DNA of 64,000 bases from contig CM060852.1 of assembly GCA_030737835.1 (NCBI GenBank), positions 24,837,707-24,901,706 of the forward strand, read 5' to 3'. The notes under the pieces were generated by a model. That model saw only the letters and a list, made by a program, of their open reading frames with translations. It did no database searches and had not been told where the DNA came from. The stretch comes from Acorus gramineus. Taxonomy: Eukaryota > Streptophyta > Magnoliopsida > Acorales > Acoraceae. The position numbers and the translations under genes were made by a program. Shown one piece after another: positions 1-11,729 of the stretch (positions within the stretch are counted from its first letter, which is position 1; the number at the start of each line of letters is the position of its first letter).

Positions 1-1312
1 GGTCAACGTTGAGACCCATGTTAGGGTACTCCGTGTTCCTTGTTTGGTTGTCGGGATGTCCTGTATCGGGACCTCAGGCTGCCCTCCCAAGGTTCTAGTC
101 CCAATAATATTATATGTAATGATTGTATAATTGGTATAATTATTAGCATAGTTGGTGGATATTATAGGGGAGGGGCGTTGCAAGGACAGCGGTGAGACCC
201 GGGTTAGGGTACTCCGTGTTCCTTGTTTGGTTGTCGGGGTATCCTATAACGGGAACTCACGCCGCCCTTCCGAGTTTCTTTCCCCCAATGATATTCCAGC
301 CTTGCTGATTTTTGTACATGTTCCCGCATCTTGATGATGCACCTGGTTGAATTCAGAGAAATTCATGACATTTGAGTTGTAATGATATGTAGTCGGCGGA
401 TCCGAGTGGATCATATGCGTATGGATAGGCTGTTCTGTTCCCTGCGTTGGATTCGGTAGAGGCTACCCCCAGCGTTAGAAAGGCCGTCCTTCGGAGGACC
501 CACATCAGTAGGCGCCTCCCGATTTTTGTGACGGACTGTGCTGAAGTTGTGGGTAGAGACCAAGCGGCCTACGGAGTGGAGGGAGAGACTATCGGTAGAC
601 CAAGGGTGACCAACAGCCTAGTCAGTCCCAAAATCCTATGTCACCCGTGGTAGGGTGAGGGTAAGGGTGTAGTGGGTTGGCGATGAGCGACCTACTGGAT
701 TTGTGAATAGATGATTATCAGTCCCAATAGCCTATGTCACCCATTGATGGGTGAGGGTGAGGGTGTGGTGGTTCGGCGAAGTACGAACCACTGGATTATG
801 TTGTTATGTCTTGGAGATTGGATAAATAATGGAATTGTGGTAAATATAGTCTGTGATGCATGGGTTGTGCTGTTCACTGAGCGTGTAGCTCACCCCTCGC
901 ATATGTTTTTCCCCAGTGGTCACTGAGCCAGAGCAACAGTTGGAGCTTTCCGAGGGATTCCTTCAGTAGCGGAGCAGCGCTACGTCCGCGAGTGCCAGAG
1001 GCTATCAGCATCCCTTTTCTTGGCTGTATGTATTGTATTTCCGTGCTGAGCACGTGTTGTATATATTCAGTTGTTACTATGTATATTGGCTCTCACAGGA
1101 CATATGATTGTGTATCGAGTCTGTAATATGTTTTGGATTACAGACTCAGTTTTAGCTTCCGTTATATTGTGTATATATTATGTCAGCCCTGTTTGATATG
1201 TGTTGTCATTTTATTTGTGGTTTAGAGTATATATATTTGACCTCCTGTGTAGGTTTCTGATATGATATATACATCTGCCGCGTTCCAGGGACGGCCGCCC
1301 TGGGGCGTGACA
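1..1312 (+). mobile_element. Partial giant LTR (3' part), continues off the left edge
   Basis: This is the 3' part of the long LTR family that fills the first 21 kb. It ends with GGGCGTGACA at 1312, the same terminus as the other copies. A stretch around a GAGACCC...TAGGGTACTCC motif occurs twice (about 10-110 and 185-300). The inner nested copy also has this internal duplication, whereas the outer, middle and stand-alone copies lack it. GGGTGA-rich repeats lie at about 650-775. No primer-binding site follows the terminus, so this is a solo LTR or a 3' LTR. The short ORFs here are not coding. Confidence 0.8.
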
Positions 1313-2287
1313 TAAGTGGTCCTGTGCAATTAATTTGGACAAATCTGCAAATCTGAAATATGGTTCTGGTCCACATCTTTTGATGGTCCAAACTTTTTTG
1401 ACAAAGAAAAATTAAAAGTGGGTTTGGTACCGTTGCTACCATGACTAGATATAGCCTTTGATTTACTTGTTTGTACTATTTGTTTACCTTGCCTATTATA
1501 CCAAATATAGCACGTCGCTTACCTCCTCGAGTAAATGTTCGGATGATGGGTTATTGATAAAACATTTGATCTTTTTTGGTTGAGATCCACTATGTGATTT
1601 GAAGTAAAGTATATGGTTGATCCCATTTAAGAATTTATATAACTTCATTTATTTTATTTTTCCATTTGCATTGTACATTGGAACTTTGAAGTTATTCATA
1701 ACTAAAAATCACCCAAAAAATAATTTCTTAGATAATAGAGATTTTAGGATGTGATGGTGCCTATTTAAATTTCATATTTTCATATTTTACCCCAGGAAAC
1801 CCATCCAGGTATTGCAAACCTTGATATGTTTCTACCATACCCTCGATAAACTCTCTCACCACATCTACAATCACAAACACCAATAAAAAATAATTCCTTC
1901 AAACAAACAAACATGAATATCAAAGAACTTAATCTTCGCAGATTGACAATGAAATGTTTAATATAACAATAGTATTTCAATTAATTCATTCGAAGCTATA
2001 TTAACAAGTTTGATTTTATTTTTAAATATTTATTAAATTTCAATTTTCCGGTATTTTTTTTTGGTATTGGGATGTCTTGTACTTAAGGGGTTGTAAACTT
2101 TTAAAAAAGAATGAATGAGATATTTTGATTTACTTGTGATATTTATTATACCTTCAATTATTTATGACTTTATCTTCTTATGTTTTTATTGTAGTGTATT
2201 ATCTTTAGCTACTTATCTAGTTGCATCATATTCTACTTCCACACCACCTTTCAACCAAAACAAGTAAGTTACCAACGTCCCTGAATA

Positions 2288-2351
<64 letters not shown>

Positions 2352-2915
2352 CATATAATGCCACTTATTCAAGTATTTGAAGGGTTTTATTACATAACAT
2401 CCAACATAATGGAAATGAGACCTAATAATTAACTTTGCTTCCTTAAAGAGAAATTGTTCATATTTATTGTTGTATTTAAATTATTTATTTATTGTACATG
2501 TGTGTGTCATGCAAGATATATATTCCTACTACAATGTTCAAAAATAAAGTTGCATAAATTTTATGATAATGATAAAGTTGCTTAAATTTTTTCCTTTGGT
2601 TCATCTTTTCTAAAAATTTAGCATGTCTCTACTGTTAGAAAAAAGAATTTTCAAATAAAAAATTTGTTTTCCCTCAGATACATTTTTTCGATTTTCTATT
2701 CTGATTGGAAGTAGCACAACAGTGGATCTGGTATTTATTCATATATCTTTTGTAATATAATTTTTTTATGATATTTTCATCATCATAATAAGTACTATTT
2801 TTTTCTATCTTATCATGAGAATATTGTTAAAATTTCTTCCCATTTTCTTCCCTCTAACTTATCAGCCATCTTAACTGTTCCTATAACAATCCTAGGGGTT
2901 TGTCAATTCATTGAA
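1313..2915. repeat. AT-rich intergenic DNA, copy of an old dispersed repeat
   Basis: No gene is visible. Blocks at about 1660-1780, 2220-2290 and 2360-2790 are recognisably similar to blocks at 14846-14990, 17276-17560 and 13930-14020, so this is a diverged copy of the AT-rich repeat that also occupies 13.6-17.7 kb. An (AT)n run interrupts it. Confidence 0.6.
2289..2347. repeat. (AT)n microsatellite
   Basis: A nearly perfect alternating AT/TA run of about 58 bases lies inside the AT-rich repeat copy. Confidence 0.95.
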
Positions 2916-3176
2916 TGTTAAATATGTGTCACTTTTAGCCTGCTGGTAACCGTTGGAGCGTTCTGGCAGTTTTTCATTTTTTTCGGTTTTCGATCAGAAC
3001 CACTAATTTTTGGACTGTTAGCTATCGTCCTGAGTTAGAGGACTCTGATTAGAAATCTAACTGCATATTTGGTGTCCTGGTGCCATTTTAGGCCTCTCAC
3101 GAAAATTTCATCGATTTCCAGTAACGTTTCTGAAATTTCGCAATTCCGGGGCGTATCCGGGTTTTTAAGTGACTTG

Positions 3177-3185
3177 CTATATAAG
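3177..3185 (+). promoter_or_regulatory. LTR TATA box
   Basis: CTATATAAG lies about 260 bp inside the LTR, followed by a CT-rich leader typical of plant 5' UTRs. It is conserved in the other copies on the minus strand (8959-8967, 11459-11467, 21061-21070). This fixes the LTR transcription direction as TGTTA... to ...GGGCGTGACA. Confidence 0.65.
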
Positions 3186-3491
3186 TGAGATCTAATTTTT
3201 GTTTGACACTATTCATCATCCCTACCAAAAGTATTTCTCTCTCTCCCCTCTCTCCTTTTCTTTGATTTGAGCCCCTTAGAGCCCTCAAACCCAAAAACCT
3301 AAAGCATAGAAAGTGTAGATCGGGTCCAGGTGTTCGTGGATTCAAATTCCGGCTAGTTTTGCCCCGTCATCCCCCCTCTTTTCTCCTCTGTTTTGGGCCA
3401 ATTCGAGGGCTGAGGAAGATTCGGGCGTTAGAAGCCTTTTGAGAGAGGTTTTGGTGCGCGGAGAGCAATCGGACTTCGCTTCCTCCCCTTG

Positions 3492-4691
3492 GTAAGATCT
3501 TTTTCTTCTCTTTCCTTGCTTAGATGTATGTTAGGATGTTGGATTTGAGGTTGGGTGGTGGTCGGCGGCTGTGGGTGGCCGTTGGCGGCGGTGGGGTGGT
3601 GGTCGGAGGCCATTGGTGGCCGGAGGTGGGTGGTAGAGGTGTCCGGGCAGGTTGGGTGGCTGTCCCGGGAGGGTTGGCAGCGGGCGCAGCAGGCTGGGGC
3701 ACCAGGTGGCCGGGCGCGCAAGTGCATGCTCGCAGGCGTGCGCGCGGCATGCGCTCGGGTGGTGCTGCAGGCGTGCTGGGCGCTGGGTAGGACTAGCTCG
3801 GGTAGGCTGGGAGCAGGTGCACCAGTTTGCCAGGCGCGCGAGCGCATGCGCGCGGGTGCGCGCGCGGGCGTGCGCTCGGGGGGTGCAGGGGGAGGCGTGC
3901 GGCGCAGGCTGGCTGGGCTGTGCACGCTGGCAGGCCGGGCAGGCAGGCGGGGCGCACAGGCGTGCTGGGTAGGAGGTGCTCGGGCCTCAGGAGAGCAGTA
4001 CCCGGGCGTACAGGCGAGCGGTGCTCGGGCCACTCGACAATGAGCGCAGGCAGGCAACGCGGGCAGCAGCGCGGGCAGGCTGGCAGGCGCGCTGAGCGCG
4101 TGCTGCCAGGCGCGTTGGGCGCGTGTTGCGCGGGCGTGCGCGTGGGCGCTGGGTGAGGGTCCCGGGTGCTGGGCGCTGAGCGCTGGGAACTGGTCGCGGG
4201 TGCTAAGCGCTGCTCGCGGGGCGCTGGGCAGAGGCAGGCGTGTGCGCGGGTAGAGGCTGGTGGTGCGCGTGGAGTGCGCGCGGGTAGAGGCTGGCGGTGC
4301 GCGCGGGGTGCGCGCGGGGCGAGGCGCTGGGCGCGCGGGGCGTGCGGTGTGCTCGCTGGTCAGCGCGGGGCGTGCGGGGTGCGCGCGGGCTGCTGCGGCG
4401 GGGCGCAGTGGGCGCGCGGCGCACCAGGGTGGCTCGGTTGCGGGTCCAGGCGTGCGGGTAGGGGCCCTGTGGTGCGCCTGGGTGCGCGGGCTGAGGCGCG
4501 GCGGCGCATCCGGGGGCGGTGGCCGTGCGGGTGGCTGTGCGGGTGGTTGCCGGTGGGTTCGGGAGTGAGTCGGGATGCTCGGATACGTGTGCGTACGGGC
4601 CGTATGTACGTTATCCGAGTGTTGGCTATTTTAGAGTATTTTTTATGTATTTATGGATTTTTACTCACCAAGTTGTTACCCTGTCTTGCAG
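3492..4691 (+). other. Candidate LTR-embedded intron enclosing a CpG-rich block
   Basis: A donor-like CCTTG|GTAAG at 3491/3492 and an acceptor-like TCTTGCAG ending at 4691 bracket about 1.2 kb. After it comes a short exon-like stretch (4692-4727) ending in a second donor-like CCG|GTGAGT. The first donor is conserved in all four long copies. The acceptor and second donor are conserved in the inner and stand-alone copies, and a deletion in the middle copy removes part of this region. Splicing is inferred from the motifs only. Confidence 0.4.
3525..4575. repeat. GC- and CpG-rich block inside the LTR
   Basis: About 1 kb made largely of short GCGCG, GTGCGCG and GCTGG words, set in an otherwise AT-rich region. 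Stop codons are rare in all six frames simply because A and T are rare, which creates long overlapping ORFs on both strands. Related blocks sit at 7790-8580 (inner), 10010-11090 (middle) and 19555-20700 (stand-alone). No protein family or codon pattern is recognisable, so I treat the block as non-coding. Confidence 0.8.
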
Positions 4692-5078
4692 ATCTCGACG
4701 GACGGTCGCGCGTCGACCCGATCTCCGGTGAGTGGGACGACCCAACCCAGTAGTGAGGCGTTACATGCACTTGGGCGTGTACCGTCCTCCCCTGGGGCAC
4801 CATAGTAAATATTAACCTGTTAATATGAAAAGCTATGAAAGCATGATAATCTGTAGTATGCATGCCACCCTAGATTTGTATGCTAGGGACTTATACCCTT
4901 AGGACCCGTATCAGAGCCATGCACCATGTTATCATGTTTCCATGCTAGGAAAGCCCCGACCGACGCATGTTCCTATTTAGTTTAATTTTATTTAAATAAA
5001 TTGCGAGCATGTGATTATTAGCCTGTCTTAGCGAATATCATAGGGGAGGGGCCTCGCGAGGACAGCGGTGAGACCCGG

Positions 5079-5997
5079 TGTCACGCCCCGGGCGTCCCCG
5101 AGACGCGGCAAGTGTATATAAAATATCAGAATCTACACAGGAGGTCAATAATATCATACACAAGCAGCCAGAATGACACACAGACAACAAAAGCAGGGCT
5201 GACATGATATATACACCAAATGCGGAAGCTAAAGACTGAATCTGTAATCAAAACGCACTACAGACTCCATACATAATCACATGTCCTGTGAGAGCCAATA
5301 TACATACAAAGACATCCAAATACAATACAAACACGTGCCCAAGCACGGAAAATAATACATACTGGCACAAGGGATGCTGATAGCCTCTGATACTCGCGGG
5401 ACGTGGCGCTACTCCGCTACTGATGAAGTCCCTTAGGGAGCTCCTCCTCCAGATCCGACTCAGATGACAGTGAAGAAAAATATATGCGAGGGGTGAGCCA
5501 CACGCTCAGTGAACGGCACAACCCATGCATCACAGACAATATTGACCACAACCAGATAATTCTTAACATCCACATTACCATAGCCACAATTAACAACAAT
5601 TCCTCAAACTAGTGGGTCGCTACCGCCCACCCACTACACCCTCACCCTCAATGGGTGACCAAGGATATTGGGACTAATCAAAATCCAATCACAAATCCGG
5701 TGGGTCGCTTCCGCCAACCCACTACACCCTCACCCTCACCCCTCAACAGGAGTGACATAGGCTATTGGGACTGATAATCACCCATAGACAAATCCAGCGG
5801 GTCGCTCATCGCCAACCCACTACACCCTCACCCTCACCCTCAACGGGTGACATAGGCTCTTGGGACTGACTAGGCTGTTGGTCACCCTTGGTCCACCGAT
5901 AGTCTCTCCTCACTCCGTAGGTCGTTTGGCCACTCCCACGTTCAGCACAGTCCTTTTACCAAATCAGGAGGCGCCTACTACTGGGAGCCCCTGCACG
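5079..5997 (-). mobile_element. Middle giant LTR, 3' part
   Basis: Read on the minus strand, this is the end (GGGCGTGACA, terminating at 5079) of an LTR inserted into the outer copy. Target duplication CCCGG occurs at 5074-5078 and 11730-11734. The empty site survives in the partial copy at about 189-200 (GAGACCCGGGTTAGGG). GGGTGA-rich tandem units are at 5640-5870. The inner LTR interrupts this copy at 5998. Confidence 0.9.
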
Positions 5998-8900
5998 TGT
6001 CACGCCCCAGGGCGGCCGTCCCCGGGACGCGGCAGGTGTATATATCATATCAGAAGCCTACACATGAGGTCAAATATATATACTCTAAACCACAGATAAA
6101 AATGACAACACAGATCAAACAGGGCTGACATAATATATACACAATATAGCGGAAGCTAATACTGAGTCTGTAACCCAAAACACATTACAGACTCGATACA
6201 CAATCATATGTCCTGTGAGAGCCAATATACATAGAAACAACTGAATATATATACAGACGCGTGCCAAGCACGGAAATAAAATACATACAGCCAAGAAAAG
6301 GGATGCTGATAGCCTCTGGCACTCGCGGACGTAGCGCTGCTCCGCTACTGAAGGAATCCCTCGGAAAGCTCCAACTGCTGCTCCGGCTCCAGCTCAGGCT
6401 CAGTGGCAACTGGGGAAAAACATATGCGAGGGGTGAGCCACACGCTCAGTGAACGGCACAACCCATGCATCACAGACAATATTGACCACAATTCCATTAT
6501 TTATCCAATCTCCAAGACATAACAACATAATCCAGTGGTTCGTACTTCGCCGAGCCACCACACCCTCACCCTCACCCATCAATGGGTGACATAGGCTATT
6601 GGGACTGATAATCATCCATAAACAAATCTAGCAGGTCGCTCATCGCCAACCCACTACACCCTCACCCTCACCCTACCACGGGTGACATAGGATTTTGGGA
6701 CTGACTAGGCTGTTGGTCACCCTTGGTCCACCGATAGTCTCTCCTCCACTCCGTAGGCCGCTTGGTCTCCACCCACAACTTCAGCACAGTTCGAAACCAA
6801 ATCAGGAGGTGCCTACTGATGTGGGTCCTCCGAAGGACGGCCTTTCTAACGCTGGGGGTAGCCTCTACCGGATCCAACGCAGGGAACAGAACAGCCTATC
6901 CATACGCATATGATCCACTCGGATCCGCCGACAACACATCTCTACCACTCAAATGTCATGAACTCTTCAGAGTTCCTCCAGGTCGCATATCCAAGATGCG
7001 GGGAATAAGTACAATCAAAAGCAATGTTGGAATATCATTGGGGGAAAGAAACTCGGGAGGGCGGCGTGAGTTTCCGATACAGGGTACCCCGACAACCAAA
7101 CAAGGAACACGGAGTACCCTAACACGGGTCTCACCGCTGTCCTCGCAAGGCCCCTCCCCTATAATATTCACTACTCATGCTAATAATCATACTAAGCATA
7201 CAACATTACTTATAATATTATTGGGACTAGAAACCTTGGGAGGGCAGCGTGAGTTCCCGATACAGGACACCCCGACAACCAAACAAGGAACACGGAGTAC
7301 CCTAACACGGGTCTCAATGTTGACCTCGCAAGGCTCCTCCCGATAATATTACCTAAGGCATGCGATTTAACATACACTAGCATTTAATTTAATAAATAAA
7401 CTAGTAGGACGCATACATAGGTCGAGGTTTCCTAACATGAAACAGGGGACATGGTGCATGGCTCATACACATATCCTAAGGGTGCAAGTCCCTAACATGC
7501 AAGTCTAGGGTAGCATGCATTCTACATTTAAATCATGCAAGCATGGAATACATATTACAACAGGTTAATATAATCCATGACGCCCAGGAGAGGTCGGTAT
7601 ACGCCCAAGTGCGTATAACGCCTCTCTACTGGGTTGGATTGTCCCACTCACCGTATCTGGGTCGTCGCGCGACCGTCCGTCTAGATCTGCAAGACAGACA
7701 TTCAATATGGTGAGTTAAAATCCATAATCACCCCAAAAATACATAACATACCAAATAAACACCCAAAACCCCAAATTAATCACCCAACACCCCCTGCAAC
7801 CACCCGCACGGCCGGCCACCACCCGCACGGCCACCCGACCGCCCGGACGCGCCGCCGCGCCTCAGCCCGCGCACTCCGCACGCCTCGCGCCGCCCGCGAG
7901 CACCTCCGCCACCTCGCCGCGTCTCGCGCGCACCACCACGGCCTCGTCGCGCCCCGTGCGCACCACCACGGCCTCGCCGCGCCCCGCGCGCACCACCACG
8001 GCCTCGCCGCGCCATCCGCGCGCACCCTGCACTCGGCCACCACCTCGCGCACACACCTCCGCTGCCTCAGCCACCACCTCGCGCACACACCTCCACTGCC
8101 TCAGCCACCACCTCGCGCACACACCTCCGCTGCCTCAGCCACCACCTCGCGCACGCACCACCCCTGCTTCAGCCACCACCTCGCGCACGCACCACCTCTG
8201 CTCGCACGCCTAGCACCCGCGTGACCAGCTCCTCGCGCACCAGCCCGCCCAGCACCAGCCGCCCAGCACCTCGCGCTCAGCTCGCCCAGCACCAGCCGCC
8301 CCGCACCAGCCGCCCAGCACGCCTGCACGACCAGCACAGCACGCCTCCCGCGCGCGCCTGCTTGCACGCCGCGCGCCCGCGCACGCACGCGCGCATGCCC
8401 GCGCGCGCCCAGCCTGCGCGCTACTGTGCTGCTGCCGGTGATGCCTGCTGCCCGAGACAGAACCCCCTGCTGCCCGAGACCACCCCTCACCATTCCCGAG
8501 ACCACCCAAACCACCACCCACAGACCTCCGACCACCTCCACCACCCTCCGACGGCCACCCACAACCGCCGACCACCCCTCATACACAGATCCACACTCCT
8601 AGCATACATCTATGCAAGAAAAGTGAAGAAAAATGCCTTACCAAGGGGAGGAAGCGAAGTCCGGACGCTCTCCGCGCGCCGAAACCTTTCCCAAAGGCTC
8701 CCTTACGCCCCGATTTACCACGGCCCTCGAAATGGCCCGAATCAGATGACAAAGAGAGGGGGACGGAGTGGCTAGAGTCATCGGAATCGGGTTTTGAAGA
8801 CACCGGAGCGTAGATCGGGACCCGATCTACACTTCTCGTGCTTTAGGTTTTTAGGTTTGAGGGGTCTAAGGGCCTCTAATGAAGAAAAAGAGAGAGAGAG

Positions 8901-9230
8901 GAGAGAGAGGGATTTGGTAGGGATGATGAACAGTAACTCGGAAAAATTAGATCCCACTCTTATATAGTGTGCGACTTAAAAACCCAGATACGCCCCGGAA
9001 CTGCGAAATTTCAGGAACGTTACCAGAATTCGATGAAATTTTCGTGAGAGGTCTAAAATGGCACCAGGACACCAAATATGCAGTTAGATTTCCAATCGGA
9101 GTCCTCTAGCTTAGGACGATAGCTAACAGTCCAAAAATTAGCGGTTCCGATCGAAAACCCGTAAAAAATTTTAAAACTGCCAGGACGCTCCAACGGTTAC
9201 CCGCAGGCTAAAAGTGACACAAGTATAACA
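5998..9230 (-). mobile_element. Inner giant LTR (solo, 3233 bp)
   Basis: A complete LTR nested in the middle LTR. Its termini in its own orientation are TGTTATACTTGTGTCAC and GGGCGTGACA. The target duplication GCACG is perfect (5993-5997 and 9231-9235), and the uninterrupted site is present in the stand-alone LTR at about 18770-18790. It contains no internal retroelement domain, primer site or second LTR, so it is a solo LTR. It shares the duplicated GAGACCC segment (7020-7170 and 7200-7340) with the partial copy at 1-1312, which marks a distinct subfamily. Confidence 0.92.
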
Positions 9231-11729
9231 GCACGGGACAACCTGTCTAACGCTGAGGTAGTCTCTACACGGATCCAACGAAGGGAATAGAACAGCCTAT
9301 CCATCGCATATGATCCACTCGGATCCGCAGACAACACATCATAACAACACTACTGTTCTGAATTCCTCAGAACCCACCAGGGCGCATAACTACGATGCGG
9401 GGAACATGCATAAGGTTATAACAAGGGTGGAATATCATTGGGGGAAAGAAACTCGGGAGGGCAGCGTGAGTTCCTGTTATAGGACACCCCGACAACCAAA
9501 CAAGGAACACGGTGTACCCTAACCCAGGTCTCACCGCTGTCCTCGCAAGGCCCCTCCCCTATAATATTCACTATAACATGCAATTTAACAAATACTAGCA
9601 TTTAATTTAATAAATAAACTAGTAGGGCACATTCATCGGTCGGGCTTCCTAACATGGAAACAGGGGACATGGTGCATGGCTCATACCCATATCCTAAGGG
9701 TGCAAGTCCCTAACATGCAAAGTCTAGGGTAACATGCATTCTAGTATTAAATCATGCTCGCATGATATATATATTACACATGCCAATATCTATCCATGGT
9801 GCCCCAGGAGAGGTCGGTATACGCCCAAGGGTGTATAACACCTCTCTACTGGGTTGGATTGTCCCACTCACCAGTATCTGGGTCAGACATTCAATATGGT
9901 GAGAACAATACAAAAATACTCTAAAATACCCAAAAATACATTAAACATACTCTAAAAATACCCCATACTCGGGCAAACGTACATACGGCACGTACGCACG
10001 TTAGCCCGAGCACTCCGGCTCACTCCCGCACCACCGGCAACCACCCGCACGGCCACCCGACCCCTCGGGTGTGCCGCCGCGCCTCAGCCCGCGCGCCCAG
10101 GCGCCGCCGGGCCCCTGCCAGCCGCCTTGGACCCGCAGCCGAGCCACCCGGTGCGCCGCCGCCCACTGCGCCCCGCCGCAGCAGCCCGCGCGCACCCCCG
10201 CGCTCCCCGCGCACACCACGCGAACACGCCGCACGCCTCGCGCGCACCGCCAGCTCCGCCCCGCGCGCACTCCGCGCGCATCACCAGCTCCCATACCGCG
10301 CGCACTCCTGCCTCTGCCTAGCGCCCCGCGCGCACGCCCCACAGCGGTGCCCAGCGCCCAGCACCCTCGGCCAGCACCCGGTACCCGGACCCAGCGCCCA
10401 GCACCCGGGACCCTCACCCAGCGCCCACGCGCACGCACGCGCAACACGCGCCCAGCGCGCCTGGCAACACGCGCCCAGCGCGCCTGCCAGCCTGCCCACG
10501 CTGCTGCCCGCGTTGCCTGCCTGCGCGCGTCGCCAAGTGGCCCGAGCACTGCTCGCCTGCACGCCCAGGGCACTGCCCGCCTGATGCCCGAGCGCCCCTG
10601 CCCTGCTCGCCTGCGCGCCCAGCCTGCTCGCCCGGCCTGCCAGCGCGCACAGCCCAGCTAGCCTACCCGCATGCATCTCCCTGCACCCCCCGAGCGCACG
10701 CCCGCGCGCGCACTTGCGCGCACGCGCCCGCGCGCCCAGTAAACTGGTGCACCTGCTCCCAACCTACCCGAGCTAACCCTGCCAGCCTGCCCAGCGCGCA
10801 CGCCCAGCCCTGCTGGCCTCCAGCGCCAGCCGAGCGCCCGCACGCCCAGCCCTGCTGGCCCCCAGCACCGCCCGAGCGCACGCACGCGTGCACGCCCGCG
10901 CGTACGCGCGCGCGCCTGCACCACCCTGCGCTGCTGCCCTGCCCGAGACAGCAGCCTGCCAGCCCGAGCTGCAAGCCTGCCAGCCCGAGCTCCTCTTCCA
11001 CCCACCTCCGACCACCACCACAGCCTCCGACCGCCTCCCACAGCCCTCCGACGGCCACCCACCGCCGCCAACCTCCACCCAACCCCATTTCCACCCTCCT
11101 AGCATACATCTAGGCAAGAAAGAGAGGAAAAAGAGGCTTACCAAGGGGAGGAAAGGAAATCCGGTTGCTCTCCGCGCACCGAAACCTCTCCCAAAAGGTT
11201 TCCAACGCCCGGATCTACCTCCACCACCGAAATGGGCCAAAACAGAGGAGAAGAGAGGGCGGACGGACGGGCAAAACTCACCGGAATTGGGATTTGAAAC
11301 CACCGGGGTGTAGATCGGGACCCGATCTACACTTCCTAGGTTTTAACTTTTAAGGTTTGAGGGGTCTAAGGGCCTCAAATGGAAGAAAAACGGAGGAGAG
11401 GAGAGAGAGGGCTCAAGGTAGGGGATGATGAATAGTGCCAGGATATTTTTAGCTTTCACTTATATAGCGGGCGACTTAAAATACCCGGATACGCCCCGGA
11501 ACTGCGAAATTTCGGAAACGTTACCGGAATTCAACGAAATTTTCGTGAGAGGCCTAAAACGGCACCAGGACACCAAATATGCAGTTAGATTTCTAATCAG
11601 AGTCCTCTAACTCAGGACGATAGCTAACAGTCCAAAAATTAGCGGTACCGATCGAAAACCGAAAAAAATGAAAAACTGCCAGAACGCTCCAACGGTTACC
11701 AGCAGGTTAAAAGTGACACATATATAACA
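9231..11729 (-). mobile_element. Middle giant LTR, 5' part
   Basis: Continuation of the middle LTR after the inner insertion. It includes a GC-rich block (10010-11090), a TATA box (11459-11467 on the minus strand) and the terminus at 11729 that reads TGTTATATATGTGTCAC on the minus strand. The stretch 9236-9900 is nearly identical to 18780-19500 of the stand-alone LTR, implying a recent common source. Without the insert the copy is about 3.4 kb. Confidence 0.9.

Larger units (their letters stand above)
2916..5078 (+). mobile_element. Outer giant LTR, left part
   Basis: This is the 5' part of the oldest LTR in the nest. It begins TGTTAAATATGTGTCAC and has a TATA box about 260 bp in. A CT-rich leader, a GC-rich block and a conserved 3' section follow. 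It breaks off at CCCGG (5074-5078), the target duplication of the middle LTR, and resumes at 11730. Without inserts the LTR is about 3.4 kb. Its own flanks (TTGAA on the left, AACAA on the right) do not match, so one border is altered or the copy arose by recombination. Confidence 0.8.

Noticed and set aside
3525..4575. CpG island of a host gene promoter
   Set aside because: The block recurs in four LTR copies at the same position and is not next to a host gene.
3428..4753. Overlapping ORFs of 70-209 codons on both strands
   Set aside because: They lie in the GC-rich LTR block, are open in several frames at once and are Ala/Arg/Gly/Pro-rich with no family. Stops are rare simply because A and T are rare.
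10001..11313. ORFs of 130-196 codons on both strands in the middle LTR
   Set aside because: Same GC-rich block as in the other copies; the frames are not conserved between copies.
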